NCBI RefSeq assembly: GCF_036320965.1
Contig: NC_092228.1
Span: 17,916,893-17,980,892 of the forward strand
From: Panulirus ornatus
Lineage: Eukaryota; Arthropoda; Malacostraca; Decapoda; Palinuridae
Length of the DNA stretch: 64,000 bases
Direction of reading: 5' to 3'
Shown: positions 11,699 to 24,069 of the stretch, in pieces
Layout of the letters: each line of letters starts with the position of its first letter
Position numbering within the stretch: position 1 is the first letter of the stretch
Translations under genes and position numbers: made by a program
The notes under the pieces: model-generated
Database searches by the model: none
What the model saw: only the letters and a program-made list of their open reading frames with translations
What the model was told of the DNA's origin: nothing

Positions 11699-14078
11699 TT
11701 TATTTTTTTTTTTTATTATACTTTGTCGCTGTCTCCCGCGTTTGCGAGGTAGCGCAAGGAAACAGACGAAAGAAATGGCCCAACCCCCCCATACACATGT
11801 ATATACATACGTCCACACACGCAAATATACATACCTACACAGCTTTCCATGGTTTACCCCAGATGCTTCACATGCCTTGCTTCAATCCACTGACAGCACG
11901 TCAACCCCGGTATACCACATTGCTCCAATTCACTCTATTCCTTGCCCTCCTTTCACCCTCCTGCATGTTCAGGCCCCGATCACACAAAATCTTTTTCACT
12001 CCATCTTTCCACCTCCAATTTGGTCTCCCTCTTCTCCTCGTTCCCTCCACCTCCGACACATATATCCTCTTGGTCAGTCTTTCCCCACTCATTCTCTCCA
12101 TGTGCCCAAACCACTTCAAAACACCCTCTTCTGCTCTCTCAACCACGCTCTTTTTATTTCCACACATCTCTCTTATCCTTACGTTACTCACTCGATCAAA
12201 CCACCTCACACCACACACTGTCCTCAAACATCTCATTTCCAGCACATCCATCCTCCTGCGCACAACTCTATCCATAGCCCACGCCTCGCAACCATACAAC
12301 ATTGTTGGAACCACTATTCCTTCAAACATACCCATTTTTGCTTTCCGAGATAATGTTCTCGACTTCCACACATTCCTCAAGGCCCCCAGAATTTTCGCCC
12401 CCTCCCCCACCCTATGATCCACTTCCGCTTCCATGGTTCCATCCGCTGCCAGATCCACTCCCAGATATCTAAAACACTTCACTTCCTCCAGTTTTTCTCC
12501 ATTCAAACTCACCTCCCAATTGACTTGACCCTCAACCCTACTGTACCTAATAACCTTGCTCTTATTCACATTTACTCTTAACTTTCTTCTTCCACACACT
12601 TTACCAAACTCAGTCACCAGCTTCTGCAGTTTCTCACATGAATCAGCCACCAGCGCTGTATCATCAGCGAACAACAACTGACTCACTTCCCAAGCTCTCT
12701 CATCCCCAACTGACTTCATACTTGCCCCTCTTTCCAAAACTCTTGCATTTACCTCCGTAACAACCCCATCCATAAACAAATTAAACAACCATGGAGACAT
12801 CACACACCCCTGCCGCAAACCTACATTCACTGAGAACCAATCACTTTCCTCTCTTCCTACACGTACACATGCCTTACATCCTCGATAAAAACTTTTCACT
12901 GCTTCTAACAACTTTCCTCCCACACCATATATTCTTAATACCTTCCACAGAGCATCTCTATCAACTCTATCATATGCCTTCTCCAGATCCATAAATGCTA
13001 CATACAAATCCATTTGCTTTTCTAAGTATTTCTCACATACATTCTTCAAAGCAAACACCTGATCTACACATCCTCTACCACTTCTGAAACCACACTGCTC
13101 TTCCCCAATCTGATGCTCTGTACATGCCTTCACCCTCTCAATCAATACTCTCCCATATAATTTACCAGGAATACTCAACAAACTTATACCTCTGTAATTT
13201 GAGCACTCACCCTTATCCCCTTTGCCTTTGTACAATGGCACTATGCACGCATTCCGCCAATCCTCAGGCACCTCACCATGAGTCATACATACATTAAATA
13301 GCCTTACCAACCAGTCAACAATACAGTCACCCCCTTTTTTAATAAATTCCACTGCAATACCATCCAAACCTGCTGCCTTGCCGGCTTTCATCTTCCGTAA
13401 AGCTTTCACTATTCTCTTTTTACCAAATCATTTTCCCTAACCCTCTCACTTTGCACACCACCTCGACCAAAACACCCTATATCTGCCACTCTGTCATCAA
13501 ACACATTCAACAAACCTTTAAAATACTCACTCCATCTCCTTCTCACATCACCACTACTTGTTATCACCTCCCCATTTGCGCCCTTCACTGAAGTTCCCAT
13601 TTGCTCCCTTGTCTTACGCACTTTATTTACCTCCTTCCAGAACATCTTTTTATTCTCCCTAAAATTTAATGATACTCTCTCACCCCAACTCTCATTTGCC
13701 CTTTTTTTTTCACCTCTTGCACCTTTCTCTTGACCTCCTGTCTCTTTCTTTTATACATCTCCCACTCAATTTCATTTTTTCCCTGCAAAAATTGTCCAAA
13801 TGCCTCTCTCTTCTCTTTCACTAATACTCTTACTTCTTCATCCCACCACTCACTACCCTTTGTGACCAACCCACCTCCCACTCTTCTCATGCCACAAGCA
13901 TCTTTTGCGCAATCCATCACTGATTCCCTAAATACATCCCATTCCTCCCCCACTCCCCTTACTTCCATTGTTCTCACCTTTTTCCATTCTGTACTCAGTC
14001 TCTCCTGGTACTTCCTCACACAGGTCTCCTTCCCAAGCTCACTTACTCTCACCACCCTCTTCACCCCAACATTCACTC
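11699..14078 (-). mobile_element. Nested 5'-truncated LINE with perfect 13-bp TSD
   Basis: The 3' tail (T-rich run, then attatactttgtcgctg on the plus strand) lies at 11,699-11,725, next to the short form of the 3' UTR. RT is open from 13,409 to 11,901. The linker follows in two further frames (13,409-13,645 and 13,666-14,076). The copy is 5'-truncated inside the linker, at the NVGVKRVVRVSELGKETC block, so the endonuclease is absent. A perfect 13-bp direct repeat flanks it, and the host LINE continues on both sides. Only two or three frame breaks separate it from an open ORF, so it is younger than its host. Confidence 0.9.
11901..13409 (-). pseudogene. LINE reverse transcriptase ORF (502 codons)
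   Basis: This is the RT domain of the nested LINE. The track from AGKAAGLDGIAVEFIKKGGD to the stop after VNWSNVVYRG is open. Visible RT motifs are YKGKGDKGECSNYRGISLLS, GFRSGRGCVDQV, the palm aspartate in YVAFMDLEKAYDR, GLRQGCVMSPWLFNLF, and the catalytic pair in LLFADDTALVADSC, followed by NVNKSKVI and the C-terminal RRRGRPNWRWKDGVKKIL block. The first Met is not a real start, because the frame continues upstream in another phase. There is no endonuclease, so the copy cannot be autonomous. Confidence 0.8.
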
Positions 14079-14928
14079 TTCTCTTTTACTAACAATCTTA
14101 TTTCATCCCACCACTCACTACACTTTCTAATCTTCCCGCCTCCCACCTTTCTCATGCCAAATGCATCTTTTGCACAAGCCATCACTGCTTCCCTAAATAC
14201 ATCCTAATCCTCCCCCACTCCCCTTACGTCATTTGCTCTCATCTTTTTCCCTCCTGCACTCAATGTCTCTGTACTTCCTCACACAAGTCTCCTTTCCAAG
14301 CTCACTTACTCTCACCACTCTCTTCACTCCAACATTCTTCTTTTCTGAAAACCTTTACATATCTTCACCTTCACCTCCACAAGGTAATGATCAGACATCC
14401 CTCCAGTTGCCCCTCTCAGCACATTAACATCCAAAAGTCTCTATTTTACCTGCCTATCTATTAACGAGTAATCCAATATTCTCTGGCCAATCACCAGTCC
14501 TTTTTCAGCACATAAATCTACAAGCTCTTCACCATTTCCATTTACAACACTGAACACCCCATGTACATCAATTATACCCTCAACTGCCACATTATTCACC
14601 TTTGCATTCAAATCACCCATCACTATAACCTGGTCTTGTGCATCAAAGCTGCTAACACACTCACTCAGCTGCTCCCAAAACACTTGCCTCTCATGATCTT
14701 TCTTCTCATGACCAGGTGCACAGGCACCAATAATCACCCATCTCTCTCCATCCCCTTTCAGTTTTACCCATATTGATCTAGTTTACTTTCTTACATTCTA
14801 TCACATACTCCCACAACTCCTGCTTCTGGAGTAGTGCTACTCCTTCCTTTGCTCTTGTCCACTCACCAACCCCTGACTTTACTCCTAAGACACTTCCAAA
14901 AGACTCTTCCCCTTTACCCTTTACGAAG
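14079..14928 (-). mobile_element. Host LINE, left-hand (5') part with endonuclease
   Basis: The older LINE resumes after the nested insertion. Its first 13 bases are the right copy of the TSD. On the minus strand it gives the linker, then the endonuclease end (the SDHYLVE equivalent near 14,390, then VMGDLNAKVNNVAVEG near 14,600), the GACAPGHEKKDHERQ block, and a KGEESFGSVLGVKS block near 14,900, where it is truncated. Several stops are present. Confidence 0.75.
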
Positions 14929-14985
14929 CTACCTCGCTAACGCGGGAGACAGCAACAACGCAAAATGAATAAATAAATATATATA
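14929..14985 (+). mobile_element. Isolated LINE 3' tail
   Basis: About 45 bases of the LINE tail (gctacctcgctaacgcgggagacagcaac) are followed by AAAATGAATAAATAAA and a short TA run. The next element's head begins directly after. Confidence 0.6.
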
Positions 14986-14993
14986 TATATTCT

Positions 14994-15240
14994 ATCCCTG
15001 GGGATAGGGGAGAAGGAGTACTTCCCACGTATTCCCTGAATGTCGTAGAAGGCAACTAAAAGGGAAGGGAGCGGGGGGCTGGAAATCCTCCCCTCTCATT
15101 TTTTTTTTTTTTAATTTTCCAAAAGAAGGAACAGAGATGGGGGCCAGGTAAGGATATTCCCTCAAAGGCCCAGTCCTCTGTTCTTAACGCTACCTCGCTA
15201 ATGCGGGAAATGGCGAATAGTATGAAAGAAAGAAAGATAT
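14994..15240 (+). mobile_element. LINE-derived non-autonomous element, head plus tail
   Basis: The first 200 bases match the LINE 5' leader: tccctggggatagggg, gaatacttcccacgtattcc, cgtagaaggc, the gcggggggctgg block, a T run, ccaaaagaaggaacag and ccctcaaaggcccag. Instead of entering the endonuclease it jumps to a 3' tail like the LINE's (cgctacctcgctaatgcggg, then aaatggcgaatag, then gaaagaaagaaag). It has no coding capacity. Four other copies in this window share the same structure. It is presumably mobilised by the LINE machinery (inference). Confidence 0.75.
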
Positions 15241-15244
15241 ATAT

Positions 15245-16892
15245 TTTTTATTTTATTATTTTGCTTTGTTGCTGTCTCCCGCATTAGCGAGGTAGCGCAA
15301 GGAAACAGACGAAAGAATGGCCCAACTCACCCACATACACATGTATATACATACACGACCACACATGCAAATATACATACCTATACATCTCAATGTACAC
15401 TTATATATACACACACAGACATATACATATATACACATGTACATAATTCATAGTCTGCCTTTATTTATTCCCATCGCCACCTCGCCACACATGGAATAAC
15501 AACCCCCTCCCCCTCATGAGAGCGAGGTAGCACTAGGAAAAGACAACAAAGGCCCCATTCGTTCACACTCAGTCTCTAGCTGTCATGTAATAATGCACCG
15601 AAACCACAGCTCCCTTTCCACATCCAGGCCCCACAGAACTTTCCATGGTTCACCCCAGACGCTTCACATACCCTGGTTCAATCCATTGACAGCAAGTCGA
15701 CCTCAGTATACCACATCGTTCCAATTCACTCTATTCCTTGCATGCCTTTCACCCTCCTGTATGTTCAGGCCCCGATCACTTGAAATCTTTTTCACTCCAT
15801 CTTTCCACCTCCAATTTGGTCTCCCAATTCTTGTTCCCTCCACCTCTGACACATACTCTCTTGGTCAATCTTTCCTCAATCATTTTCTCCATGTGCCCAA
15901 ACCATTTCAAAATACCCTCCTCTGCTCTCTTAACCACACTCTTTTTATTACCACACATCTCTCTTACCCTTTCAAAACTTACACGACCAACCACCTCACA
16001 CCACATATTGTCCTCAAACATCTCATTTCCAGCACATCCACCCTCCTCCGCACAACTCTATCCATAGCCCATGCCTCGCAACCATATAACATTGTTGGAA
16101 CCACTATTCCTTCAAACATACCCATTTTTGCTTTCCGAGATAATGTTCTTGACTTCCACACATTCTTTAACGCTCCCAGAACTTTCACCCCCTCCCCCAC
16201 CCTATGATTCAATTCTGCTTCCATGGTTCCATCCGCTGCCAAATCCACTCCCAGATATCTAAAACACTTTACTTCCTCCAGTTTTTCTCCATTCAAACGT
16301 ACCTCCCAGTTGACTTGTCCCTCAACCCTACTGCACCTAATAACCTTGCTCTTATTCACATTTACTCTCAGCTTTCTTCTTTCTTCACACACTTTACCAA
16401 ACTCAGTCACCATTCTGCAGATTCTTACATGAATCAGTCACCAGTGCTGTATCATCAGCGAACAACAACTGACTCACTTCCCAAGCTCTTTCATCAAGAA
16501 CAGACTGCATACTTACCCCTCTTTCCAAAACTTTTGCATTTACCTCCCTAACAACCCCAACCATAAACAAATTAAACAACCATGATATCACACACCCTTG
16601 CCGCAAACCTACATTCACTGAGAACCAATCACTTTCCTCTCTTCCTACACGTACACATGCCTTACATCCTCGATAAAAACTTTTCACTGCTTCTAACAAC
16701 TTGCCTCCCACACCATATATTCTTAAAACCTTCCACAGAGTATCTCTATCAACTCTATCATATGCCTTCTCCAGATCCATAAATGCACCATACAAATCCA
16801 TTTGCTTTTCTAAGTATTTCTCACATACATTCTTCAAAGCAAACACTTGATCCACACATCCTCTACCACTTCTGAAACCACACTGCTCTTCC

Positions 16893-16895
<3 letters not shown>
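15245..16895 (-). mobile_element. LINE copy, RT and long 3' UTR
   Basis: The tail at 15,245-15,300 (tttgttgctgtctcccgc) is followed by the long form of the 3' UTR. The C-terminal domain and RT come next, in three frames (15,776-16,021; 15,979-16,413; 16,403 onward). The palm FADDTALVTDSC is visible near 16,455. The copy stops abruptly in the RT block GEEQCGFRSGRG at 16,895, where a (TA)n tract begins. A plus-strand LINE starts at a nearby position of the element at 17,336, so the two form a large inverted pair. Confidence 0.8.

Positions 16896-16961
<66 letters not shown>
16896..16961. repeat. (TA)n tract
   Basis: An uninterrupted TA dinucleotide run separates the truncated minus-strand LINE from the next non-autonomous element. 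Confidence 0.95.
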
Positions 16962-17325
<364 letters not shown>

Positions 17326-17335
17326 TTATCTCAGG

Positions 17336-19048
17336 TAAATTATATGGGAGGGTATTGACTGAGAGGGTGAAGGCATGTACAGAGCATCAGACTGGGGAAG
17401 AGCAGTGTGGTTTCAGAAGTGGTAGAGGATGTGTGGATCAGGTGTTTGCTATGAAGAATGTATGTGAGAAATACTTAGAGAAGCAAATGGATTTGTATGT
17501 AGCATTTATGGATCTGGAGAAGGCATATGATAGAGTTGATAGAGATGCTCTGTGGAAGGTATTAAGAATATATGGTGTGGGAGGCAAGTTGTTAGAATCA
17601 GTGAAAAGTTTTTATCGAGGATGTAAGGCATGTGTACGTGTAGGAAGAGAGGAAAGTGATTGGTTCTCAGTGAATGTAGGTTTGCGGCAAGGGTGTGTGA
17701 TGTCTCCATGGTTGTTTAATTTGTTTATGGATGGGGTTGTTTGGGAGGTAAATGCAAGAGTTTTTTAAAGAGGGGCAAGTATGAAGTCTGTTGTGGATGA
17801 GAGAGCTTGGGAAGTGAGTCAGTTGTTGTTCGCTGATGACACAGCGCTGGTGGCTGATTCATGTGAGAAACTGCAGAAGCTGGTGACTGAGTTTGGTAAA
17901 GTGTGTGAAAGAAGAAAGTTAAGAGTAAATGTGAATAAGAGCAAGGTTATTAGGTACAGTAGGGTTGAGGGTCAAGTCAATTGGGAGGTAAGTTTGAATG
18001 GAGAAAAACTGGAGGAAGTAAAGTGTTTTAGATATCTGGGAGTGGATCTGGCAGCGGATGGAACCATGGAAGCGGAAGTGAATCATAGGGTGGGGGAGGG
18101 GGCGAAAATCCTGGGAGCCTTGAAGAATGTGTGGAAGTTGAGAACATTATCTCGGAAAGCAAAAATGGGTACGTTTGAAGGACTAGTGGTTCCAACAATG
18201 TTGTATGGTTGCGAGGCGTGGGCTATGGATAGAGTTGTGCACAGGAGGGTGGATGTGCTGGAAATGAGATGTTTGAGGACAATGTGTGGTGTGAGGTGGT
18301 TTGATCGAGTAAGTAATGTAAGGGTACGAGAGATGTGTGGAAATAAAAAGAGCGTGGTTGAGAGAGCAGAAGAGGGTGTTTTGAAATGGTTTGGGCACAT
18401 GGAGAGAATGAGTGAGGAAAGATTGACCAAGAGGATATATGTGTCGGAGGTGGAGGGAACGAGGAGAAGTGGGAGACCAAATTGGAGGTGGAAAGATGGA
18501 GTGAAAAAGATTTTGAGTGACCGGGGCCTGAACATGCAGGAGGGTGAAAGGAGGGCAAGGAATAGAGTGAATTGGAGCGATGTGGTATACCGGGGTTGAC
18601 GTGCTGTCAGTGGATTGAATCAGGGCATGTGAAGCGCCTGGGGTAAACCATGGAAAGTTGTGTGGGGCCTGGATGTGGAGAGGGAGCTGTGGTTTCGGGC
18701 ATTATTGCATGACAGCTAGAGACTGAGTGTGAACAAATGGGGCCTTTGTTGTCTTTTCCTAGTGCTACCTCGCACACATGAGGGGGGAGGGGGATGGTAT
18801 TGCATGTGTGGCGAGGTGGCGATGGGAATGAATAAAGGCAGAGTGTGAATTGTGTGCATGGGTATATATGTATGTGTCTGTGTGTGTATATATATGTGTA
18901 CATTGAGATGTATAGGTATGTATATTTGCGTGTGTGGACGTGTATGTATATACATGTGTATGGGGGTGGGTTGGGCCATTTCTTTCGTCCGTTTCCTTGC
19001 ACTACCTCGCAAACGCAGGAGACAGCGACAAAGCAAAATAAAATAAAA
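17336..19048 (+). mobile_element. LINE copy, 5'-truncated, long 3' UTR (unit 1)
   Basis: It starts inside RT (gtaaattatatgggagggta) and reads TEHQTGEEQCGFRSGRG, the palm motif FMDLEKAYDR, FADDTALVADSC and the complete C-terminal domain to the stop at 18,597-18,599. The long 3' UTR follows: a ggggcctggatgtgg block, the gctacctcgcacacatgag block, a TG/TA-rich stretch and the terminal gacagcgacaaag with an A/TA tail. A two-base change makes a TAA stop at 17,766-17,768. Confidence 0.85.
17355..18599 (+). pseudogene. LINE RT ORF with one in-frame stop
   Basis: The frame 17,355-18,599 is open except for one TAA at 17,766-17,768. At that place other copies read gttttggaaagagg and this one reads gttttttaaagagg, so the stop arose by substitution without a frameshift. 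The RT palm aspartates (FMDLEKAYDR and FADD) flank the stop on either side. The same stop is present in the duplicated copy at 21,592-22,834, so it predates the duplication. Confidence 0.8.
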
Positions 19049-19049
19049 T

Positions 19050-19835
19050 ATAATATATATATATATATATATATATGGCAGCGGATGGAACCATGGAAGC
19101 GGAAGTGGATCATAGGGTGGGGGAGGGGGCGAAAATTCTGGGGGCCTTGAAGAATGTGTGGAAGTCGAGAACATTATCTCGGAAAGCAAAAATGGGTATG
19201 TTTGAAGGAATAGTGGTTCCAACAATGTTGTATGGTTGCGAGGCGTGGGCTATGGATAGAGTTGTGCGCAGGAGGATGGATGTGCTGGAAATGAGATGTT
19301 TGAGGACAATGTGTGGTGTGAGGTGGTTTGATCGAGTGAGTAACGTAAGGGTAAGAGAGATGTGTGGAAATAAAAAGAGCGTGGTTGAGAGAGCAGAAGA
19401 GGGTGTTCTGAAGTGGTTTGGGCACATGGAGAGAATGAGTGAGGAAAGATTGACCAAGAGGATATATGTGTCGGAGGTGGAGGGAACGAGGAGAAGAGGG
19501 AGACCAAATTGGAGGTGGAGAGATGGAGTGAAAAAGATTTTGTGTGATCGGGGCCTGAACATGCAGGAGGGTGAAAGGAGGGCAAGGAATAGAGTGAATT
19601 GGAGCGATGTGGTATACCAGGGTTGACGTGCTGTCAGTGGATTGAATCAAGGCATGTGAAGCGTCTGGGGTAAACCATGGAAAGCTGTGTAGGTATGTAT
19701 ATTTGCGTGTGTGGACGTATGTATATACATGTGTATGGGGGGGGGTTGGGCCATTTCTTTCGTCTGTTTCCTTGCGCTACCTCGCAAACGCGGGAGACAG
19801 CGACAAAGTATAATAAAAAAATAAAATAAAATATA
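19050..19835 (+). mobile_element. LINE fragment, C-terminal domain and short 3' UTR (unit 1)
   Basis: After a TA tract the copy begins at the GVDLAADGTMEAEVDHRV region (ggcagcggatggaacc) and is open from 19,075 to the stop at 19,626. Its 3' UTR is the short form: gaaagctgtgtaggtatgta joins directly to the terminal TG/TA-rich and tail segments. The tail is a taataaaaaaataaaa run followed by TA repeats. It inserted in, or next to, the tail of the preceding LINE. Confidence 0.8.
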
Positions 19836-19848
19836 TATATATATATAT

Positions 19849-20087
19849 ATCTTTCTTTCAAACTATTTGCCATTTCCCGCATTAGTGAGGTAGCGTTAAG
19901 AACAGAGGACTGGGCCTTTGAGGGAATACCCTCACCTGGCCCAATTCTCTGTTCCTTCTTTTGGAAAATTAAAAAAAATCTGAGAGGGGAGGATTTCCAG
20001 CCCCCCGCTCCCTCCCCTTTTAGTCGCCTTCTACGACACGCAGGGAATACGTGGGAAGTATTCTTAATCCCCTATCCCCAGGGATAA
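19849..20087 (-). mobile_element. LINE-derived non-autonomous element (unit 1)
   Basis: It has the same head-plus-tail structure as at 14,994. On the minus strand it follows the tail of the minus LINE at 20,088 after a short TA run, so LINE tail and element head are in tandem in the same orientation. It contains no ORF. Confidence 0.8.
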
Positions 20088-21508
20088 ATATATATATTTT
20101 TTTTTTATACTTTGTCGCTGTCTCCCGCGTTTGTGAGGTAGCGCAAGGAAACAGACGAAAGAAATGGCCCAACCCCCCCCATACACATGTATATACACAC
20201 GTCCACACACGCAAATATACATACCTACACAGCTTTCCATGGTTTACCCCAGACGCTTCACATGCCTTGATTCAATCCACTGACAGCACGTCAACCCCTG
20301 TATACCACATCGCTCCAATTCACTCTATTCCTTGCCCTCCTTTCACCCTCCTGCATGTTCAGGCCCCGATCACACAAAATCTTTTTCACTCCATCTTTCC
20401 ACCTCCAATTTGGTCTCCCTCTTCTCCTCGTTCCCTCCACCTCCGACACATATATCCTCTTGGTCAATCTTTCCTCACTCATTCTCTCCATGTGCCCAAA
20501 CCATTTCAAAACACCCTCTTCTGCTCTCTCAACCACGCTCTTTTTATTTCCACACATCTCTCTTACCCTTACGTTACTTACTCGATCAAACCACCTCACA
20601 CCACACATTGTCCTCAAACATCTCATTTCCAGCACATCCATCCTCCTGCGCACAACTCTATCCATAGCCCACGCCTCGCAACCATACAACATTGTTGGAA
20701 CCACTATTCCTTCAAACATACCCATTTTTGCTTTCCGAGATAATGTTCTCGACTTCCACACATTTTTCAAGGCTCCCAAAATTTTCGCCCCCTCCCCCAC
20801 CCTATGATCCACTTCCGCTTCCATGGTTCCATCCGCTGACAGATCCACTCCCAGATATCTAAAACACTTCACTTCCTCCAGTTTTTCTCCATTCAAACTC
20901 ACCTCCCAATTGACTTGACCCTCAACCCTACTGTACCTAATAACCTTGCTCTTATTCACATTTACTCTTAACTTTCTTCTTCCACACACTTTACCAAACT
21001 CAGTCACCAGCTTCTGCAGTTTCTCACATGAATCAGCCACCAGCGCTGTATCATCAGCGAACAACAACTGACTCACTTCCCAAGCTCTCTCATCCCCAAC
21101 AGACTTCATACTTGCCCCTCTTTCCAGGACTCTTGCATTTACCTCCCTAACAACCCCATCCATAAACAAATTAAACAACCATGGAGACATCACACACCCC
21201 TGCCGCAAACCTACATTCACTGAGAACCAATCACTTTCCTCTCTTCCTACACGTACACATGCCTTACATCCTCGATAAAAACTTTTCACTGCTTCTAACA
21301 ACTTGCCTCCCACACCATATATTCTTAATACCTTCCACAGAGCATCTCTATCAACTCTATCATATGCCTTCTCCAGATCCATAAATGCTACGTACAAATC
21401 CATTTGCTTTTCTAAGTATTTCTCACATACATTCTTCAAAGCAAACACCTGATCCACACATCCTCTACCACTTCTGAAACCGCACTGCTCTTCCCCAATC
21501 TGATGCTC

Positions 21509-21513
<5 letters not shown>
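20088..21513 (-). mobile_element. LINE copy with open RT, short 3' UTR (unit 1)
   Basis: The T-rich tail at 20,095-20,110 is followed by the short 3' UTR. An open frame of 388 codons (21,457 down to 20,291) starts inside GRGCVDQVFALK and includes FMDLEKAYDR, GLRQGCVMSPWLFNLF, FADDTALVADSC, NVNKSKVI and the full C-terminal domain. The 5' end stops at the TEHQIGEEQ block, where (TA)n begins. It faces the plus-strand copy at 21,567 across a roughly 50-base spacer. Confidence 0.85.
20291..21457 (-). pseudogene. LINE RT ORF (388 codons), 5'-truncated
   Basis: It is open from within the RT finger region to the normal stop after NWSDVVYRG. Both catalytic palm motifs are intact, but the endonuclease and RT N-terminus are missing, so no complete protein can be made. 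One substitution is visible against the other copies: GVDLSADG instead of GVDLAADG. Confidence 0.75.

Positions 21514-21554
<41 letters not shown>
21514..21554. repeat. (TA)n tract at palindrome centre
   Basis: About 40 bases of TA repeats lie between a minus LINE ending at 21,513 and a plus LINE starting at 21,567. Confidence 0.95.
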
Positions 21555-21558
<4 letters not shown>

Positions 21559-21566
21559 ATATTTAT

Positions 21567-23285
21567 CTCAGGTAAATCATATGGGAGGGTATTGACTGAG
21601 AGGGTGAAGGCATGTACAGAGCATCAGATTGGGGAAGAGCAGTGTGGTTTCAGAAGTGGTAGAGGATGTGTGGATCAGGTGTTTGCTATGAAGAATGTAT
21701 GTGAGAAATACTTAGAGAAGCAAATGGATTTGTATGTAGCATTTATGGATCTGGAGAAGGCATATGATAGAGTTGATAGAGATGCTCTGTGGAAGGTATT
21801 AAGAATATATGGTGTGGGAGGCAAGTTGTTAGAATCAGTGAAAAGTTTTTATCGAGGATGTAAGGCATGTGTACGTGTAGAAAGAGAGGAAAGTGATTGG
21901 TTCTCAGTGAATGTAGGTTTGCGGCAAGGGTGTGTGATGTCTCCATGGTTGTTTAATTTGTTTATGGATGGGGTTGTTTGGGAGGTAAATGCAAGAGTTT
22001 TTTAAAGAGGGGCAAGTATGAAGTCTGTTGTGGATGAGAGAGCTTGGGAAGTGAGTCAGTTGTTGTTCGCTGATGACACAGCGCTGGTGGCTGATTCATG
22101 TGAGAAACTGCAGAAGCTGGTGACTGAGTTTGGTAAAGTGTGTGAAAGAAGAAAGTTAAGAGTAAATGTGAATAAGAGCAAGGTTATTAGGTACAGTAGG
22201 GTTGAGGGTCAAGTCAATTGGGAGGTAAGTTTGAATGGAGAAAAACTGGAGGAAGTAAAGTGTTTTAGATATCTGGGAGTGGATCTGGCAGCGGATGGAA
22301 CCATGGAAGCGGAAGTGAATCATAGGGTGGGGGAGGGGGCGAAAATCCTGGGAGCCTTGAAGAATGTGTGGAAGTTGAGAACATTATCTCGGAAAGCAAA
22401 AATGGGTACGTTTGAAGGACTAGTGGTTCCAACAATGTTGTATGGTTGCGAGGCGTGGGCTATGGATAGAGTTGTGCACAGGAGGGTGGATGTGCTGGAA
22501 ATGAGATGTTTGAGGACAATGTGTGGTGTGAGGTCGTTTGATCGAGTAAGTAATGTAAGGGTACGAGAGATGTGTGGAAATAAAAAGAGCGTGGTTGAGA
22601 GCAGAAGAGGGTGTTTTGAAGTGGTTTGGGCACATGGAGAGAATGAGTGAGGAAAGATTGACCAAGAGGATATATGTGTCGGAGGTGGAGGGAACGAGGA
22701 GAAGTGGGAGACCAAATTGGAGGTGGAAAGATGGAGTGAAAAAGATTTTGAGTGACCGGGGCCTGAACATGCAGGAGGGTGAAAGGAGGGCAAGGAATAG
22801 AGTGAATTGGAGCGATGTGGTATACCGGGGTTGACGTGCTGTCAGTGGATTGAATCAGGGCATGTGAAGCGTCTGGGGTAAACCATGGAAAGTTGTGTGG
22901 GGCCTGGATGTGGAAAGGGAGCTGTGGTTTCGGGCATTATTGCATGACAGCTAGAGACTGAGTGTGAACGAATGGGGCCTTTGTTGTCTTTTCCTAGTGC
23001 TACCTCGCACACATGAGGGGGGAGGGGGATGGTATTGCATGTGTGGCAAGGTGGCGATGGGAATGAATAAAGGCAGAGTGTGAATTGTGTGCATGGGTAT
23101 ATATGTATGTGTCTGTGTGTGTATATATATGTGTACACTGAGATGTATAGGTATGTATATTTGAGTGTGTGGACGTGTATGTATATACATGTGTATGGGG
23201 GTGGGTTGGGCCATTTCTTTCGTCCGTTTCCTTGCGCTACCTCGCAAACGCAGGAGACAGCGACAAAGCAAAATAAAATAATAAT
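21567..23285 (+). mobile_element. LINE copy, long 3' UTR (unit 2)
   Basis: This is the duplicate of 17,336-19,048. RT carries the same TAA stop (22,003-22,005 equivalent). A 2-base deletion in the repeated gagaga near 22,596 adds a frameshift, so the C-terminus continues in another frame to 22,834. The long 3' UTR and its tail are complete. Confidence 0.85.
21592..22834 (+). pseudogene. LINE RT ORF, stop and frameshift
   Basis: Frame 21,592-22,005 ends at the shared TAA. Frame 22,018-22,650 carries FADDTALVADSC and is lost after the 2-base deletion near 22,596. The last part reads in the frame ending at 22,834. It is broken at two places, one inherited from before the duplication and one new. 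Confidence 0.8.
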
Positions 23286-23301
23286 ATATATATATATATA
23301 T

Positions 23302-24031
23302 ATGGCAGCGGATGGAACCATGGAAGCGGAAGTGGATCATAGGGTGGGGGAGGGGGCGAAAATTCTGGGGGCCTTGAAGAATGTGTGGAAGTCGAGAACA
23401 TTATCTCGGAAAGCAAAAATGGGTATGTTTGAAGGAATAGTGGTTCCAACAATGTTGTATGGTTGCGAGGCGTGGGCTATGGATAGAGTTGTGCGCAGGA
23501 GGATGGATGTGCTGGAAATGAGATGTTTGAGGACAATGTGTGGTGTGAGGTGGTTTGATCGAGTGAGTAACGTAAGGGTAAGAGAGATGTGTGGAAATAA
23601 AAAGAGCGTGGTTGAGAGAGCAGAAGAGGGTGTTTTGAAGTGGTTTGGGCACATGGAGAGAATGAGTGAGGAAAGATTGACCAAGAGGATATATGTGTCG
23701 GAGGTGGAGGGAACGAGGAGAAGAGGGAGACCAAATTGGAGGTGGAAAGATGGAGTGAAAAAGATTTTGTGTGATCGGGGCCTGAACATGCAGGAGGGTG
23801 AAAGGAGGGCAAGGAATAGAGTGAATTGGAGCGATGTGGTATACCGGGGTTGACGTGCTGTCAGTGGATTGAATCAAGGCATGTGAAGCATCTGGGGTAA
23901 ACCATGGAAAGCTGTGTAGGTATGTATATTTGCGTGTGTGGACGTATGTATATACATGTGTATGGGGGGGTTGGGCCATTTCTTTCATCTGTTTCCTTGC
24001 GCTACCTCGCAAACGCGGGAGACAGCGACGA

Positions 24032-24066
<35 letters not shown>
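23302..24066 (+). mobile_element. LINE fragment, short 3' UTR (unit 2)
   Basis: This is the duplicate of 19,050-19,835, again joined at ggcagcggatgg after TA repeats. Its C-terminal domain is open to 23,853. Its tail has a run of about 32 A residues, where unit 1 has a mixed A/T tail. Confidence 0.8.
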
Positions 24067-24067
<1 letters not shown>

Positions 24068-24069
<2 letters not shown>

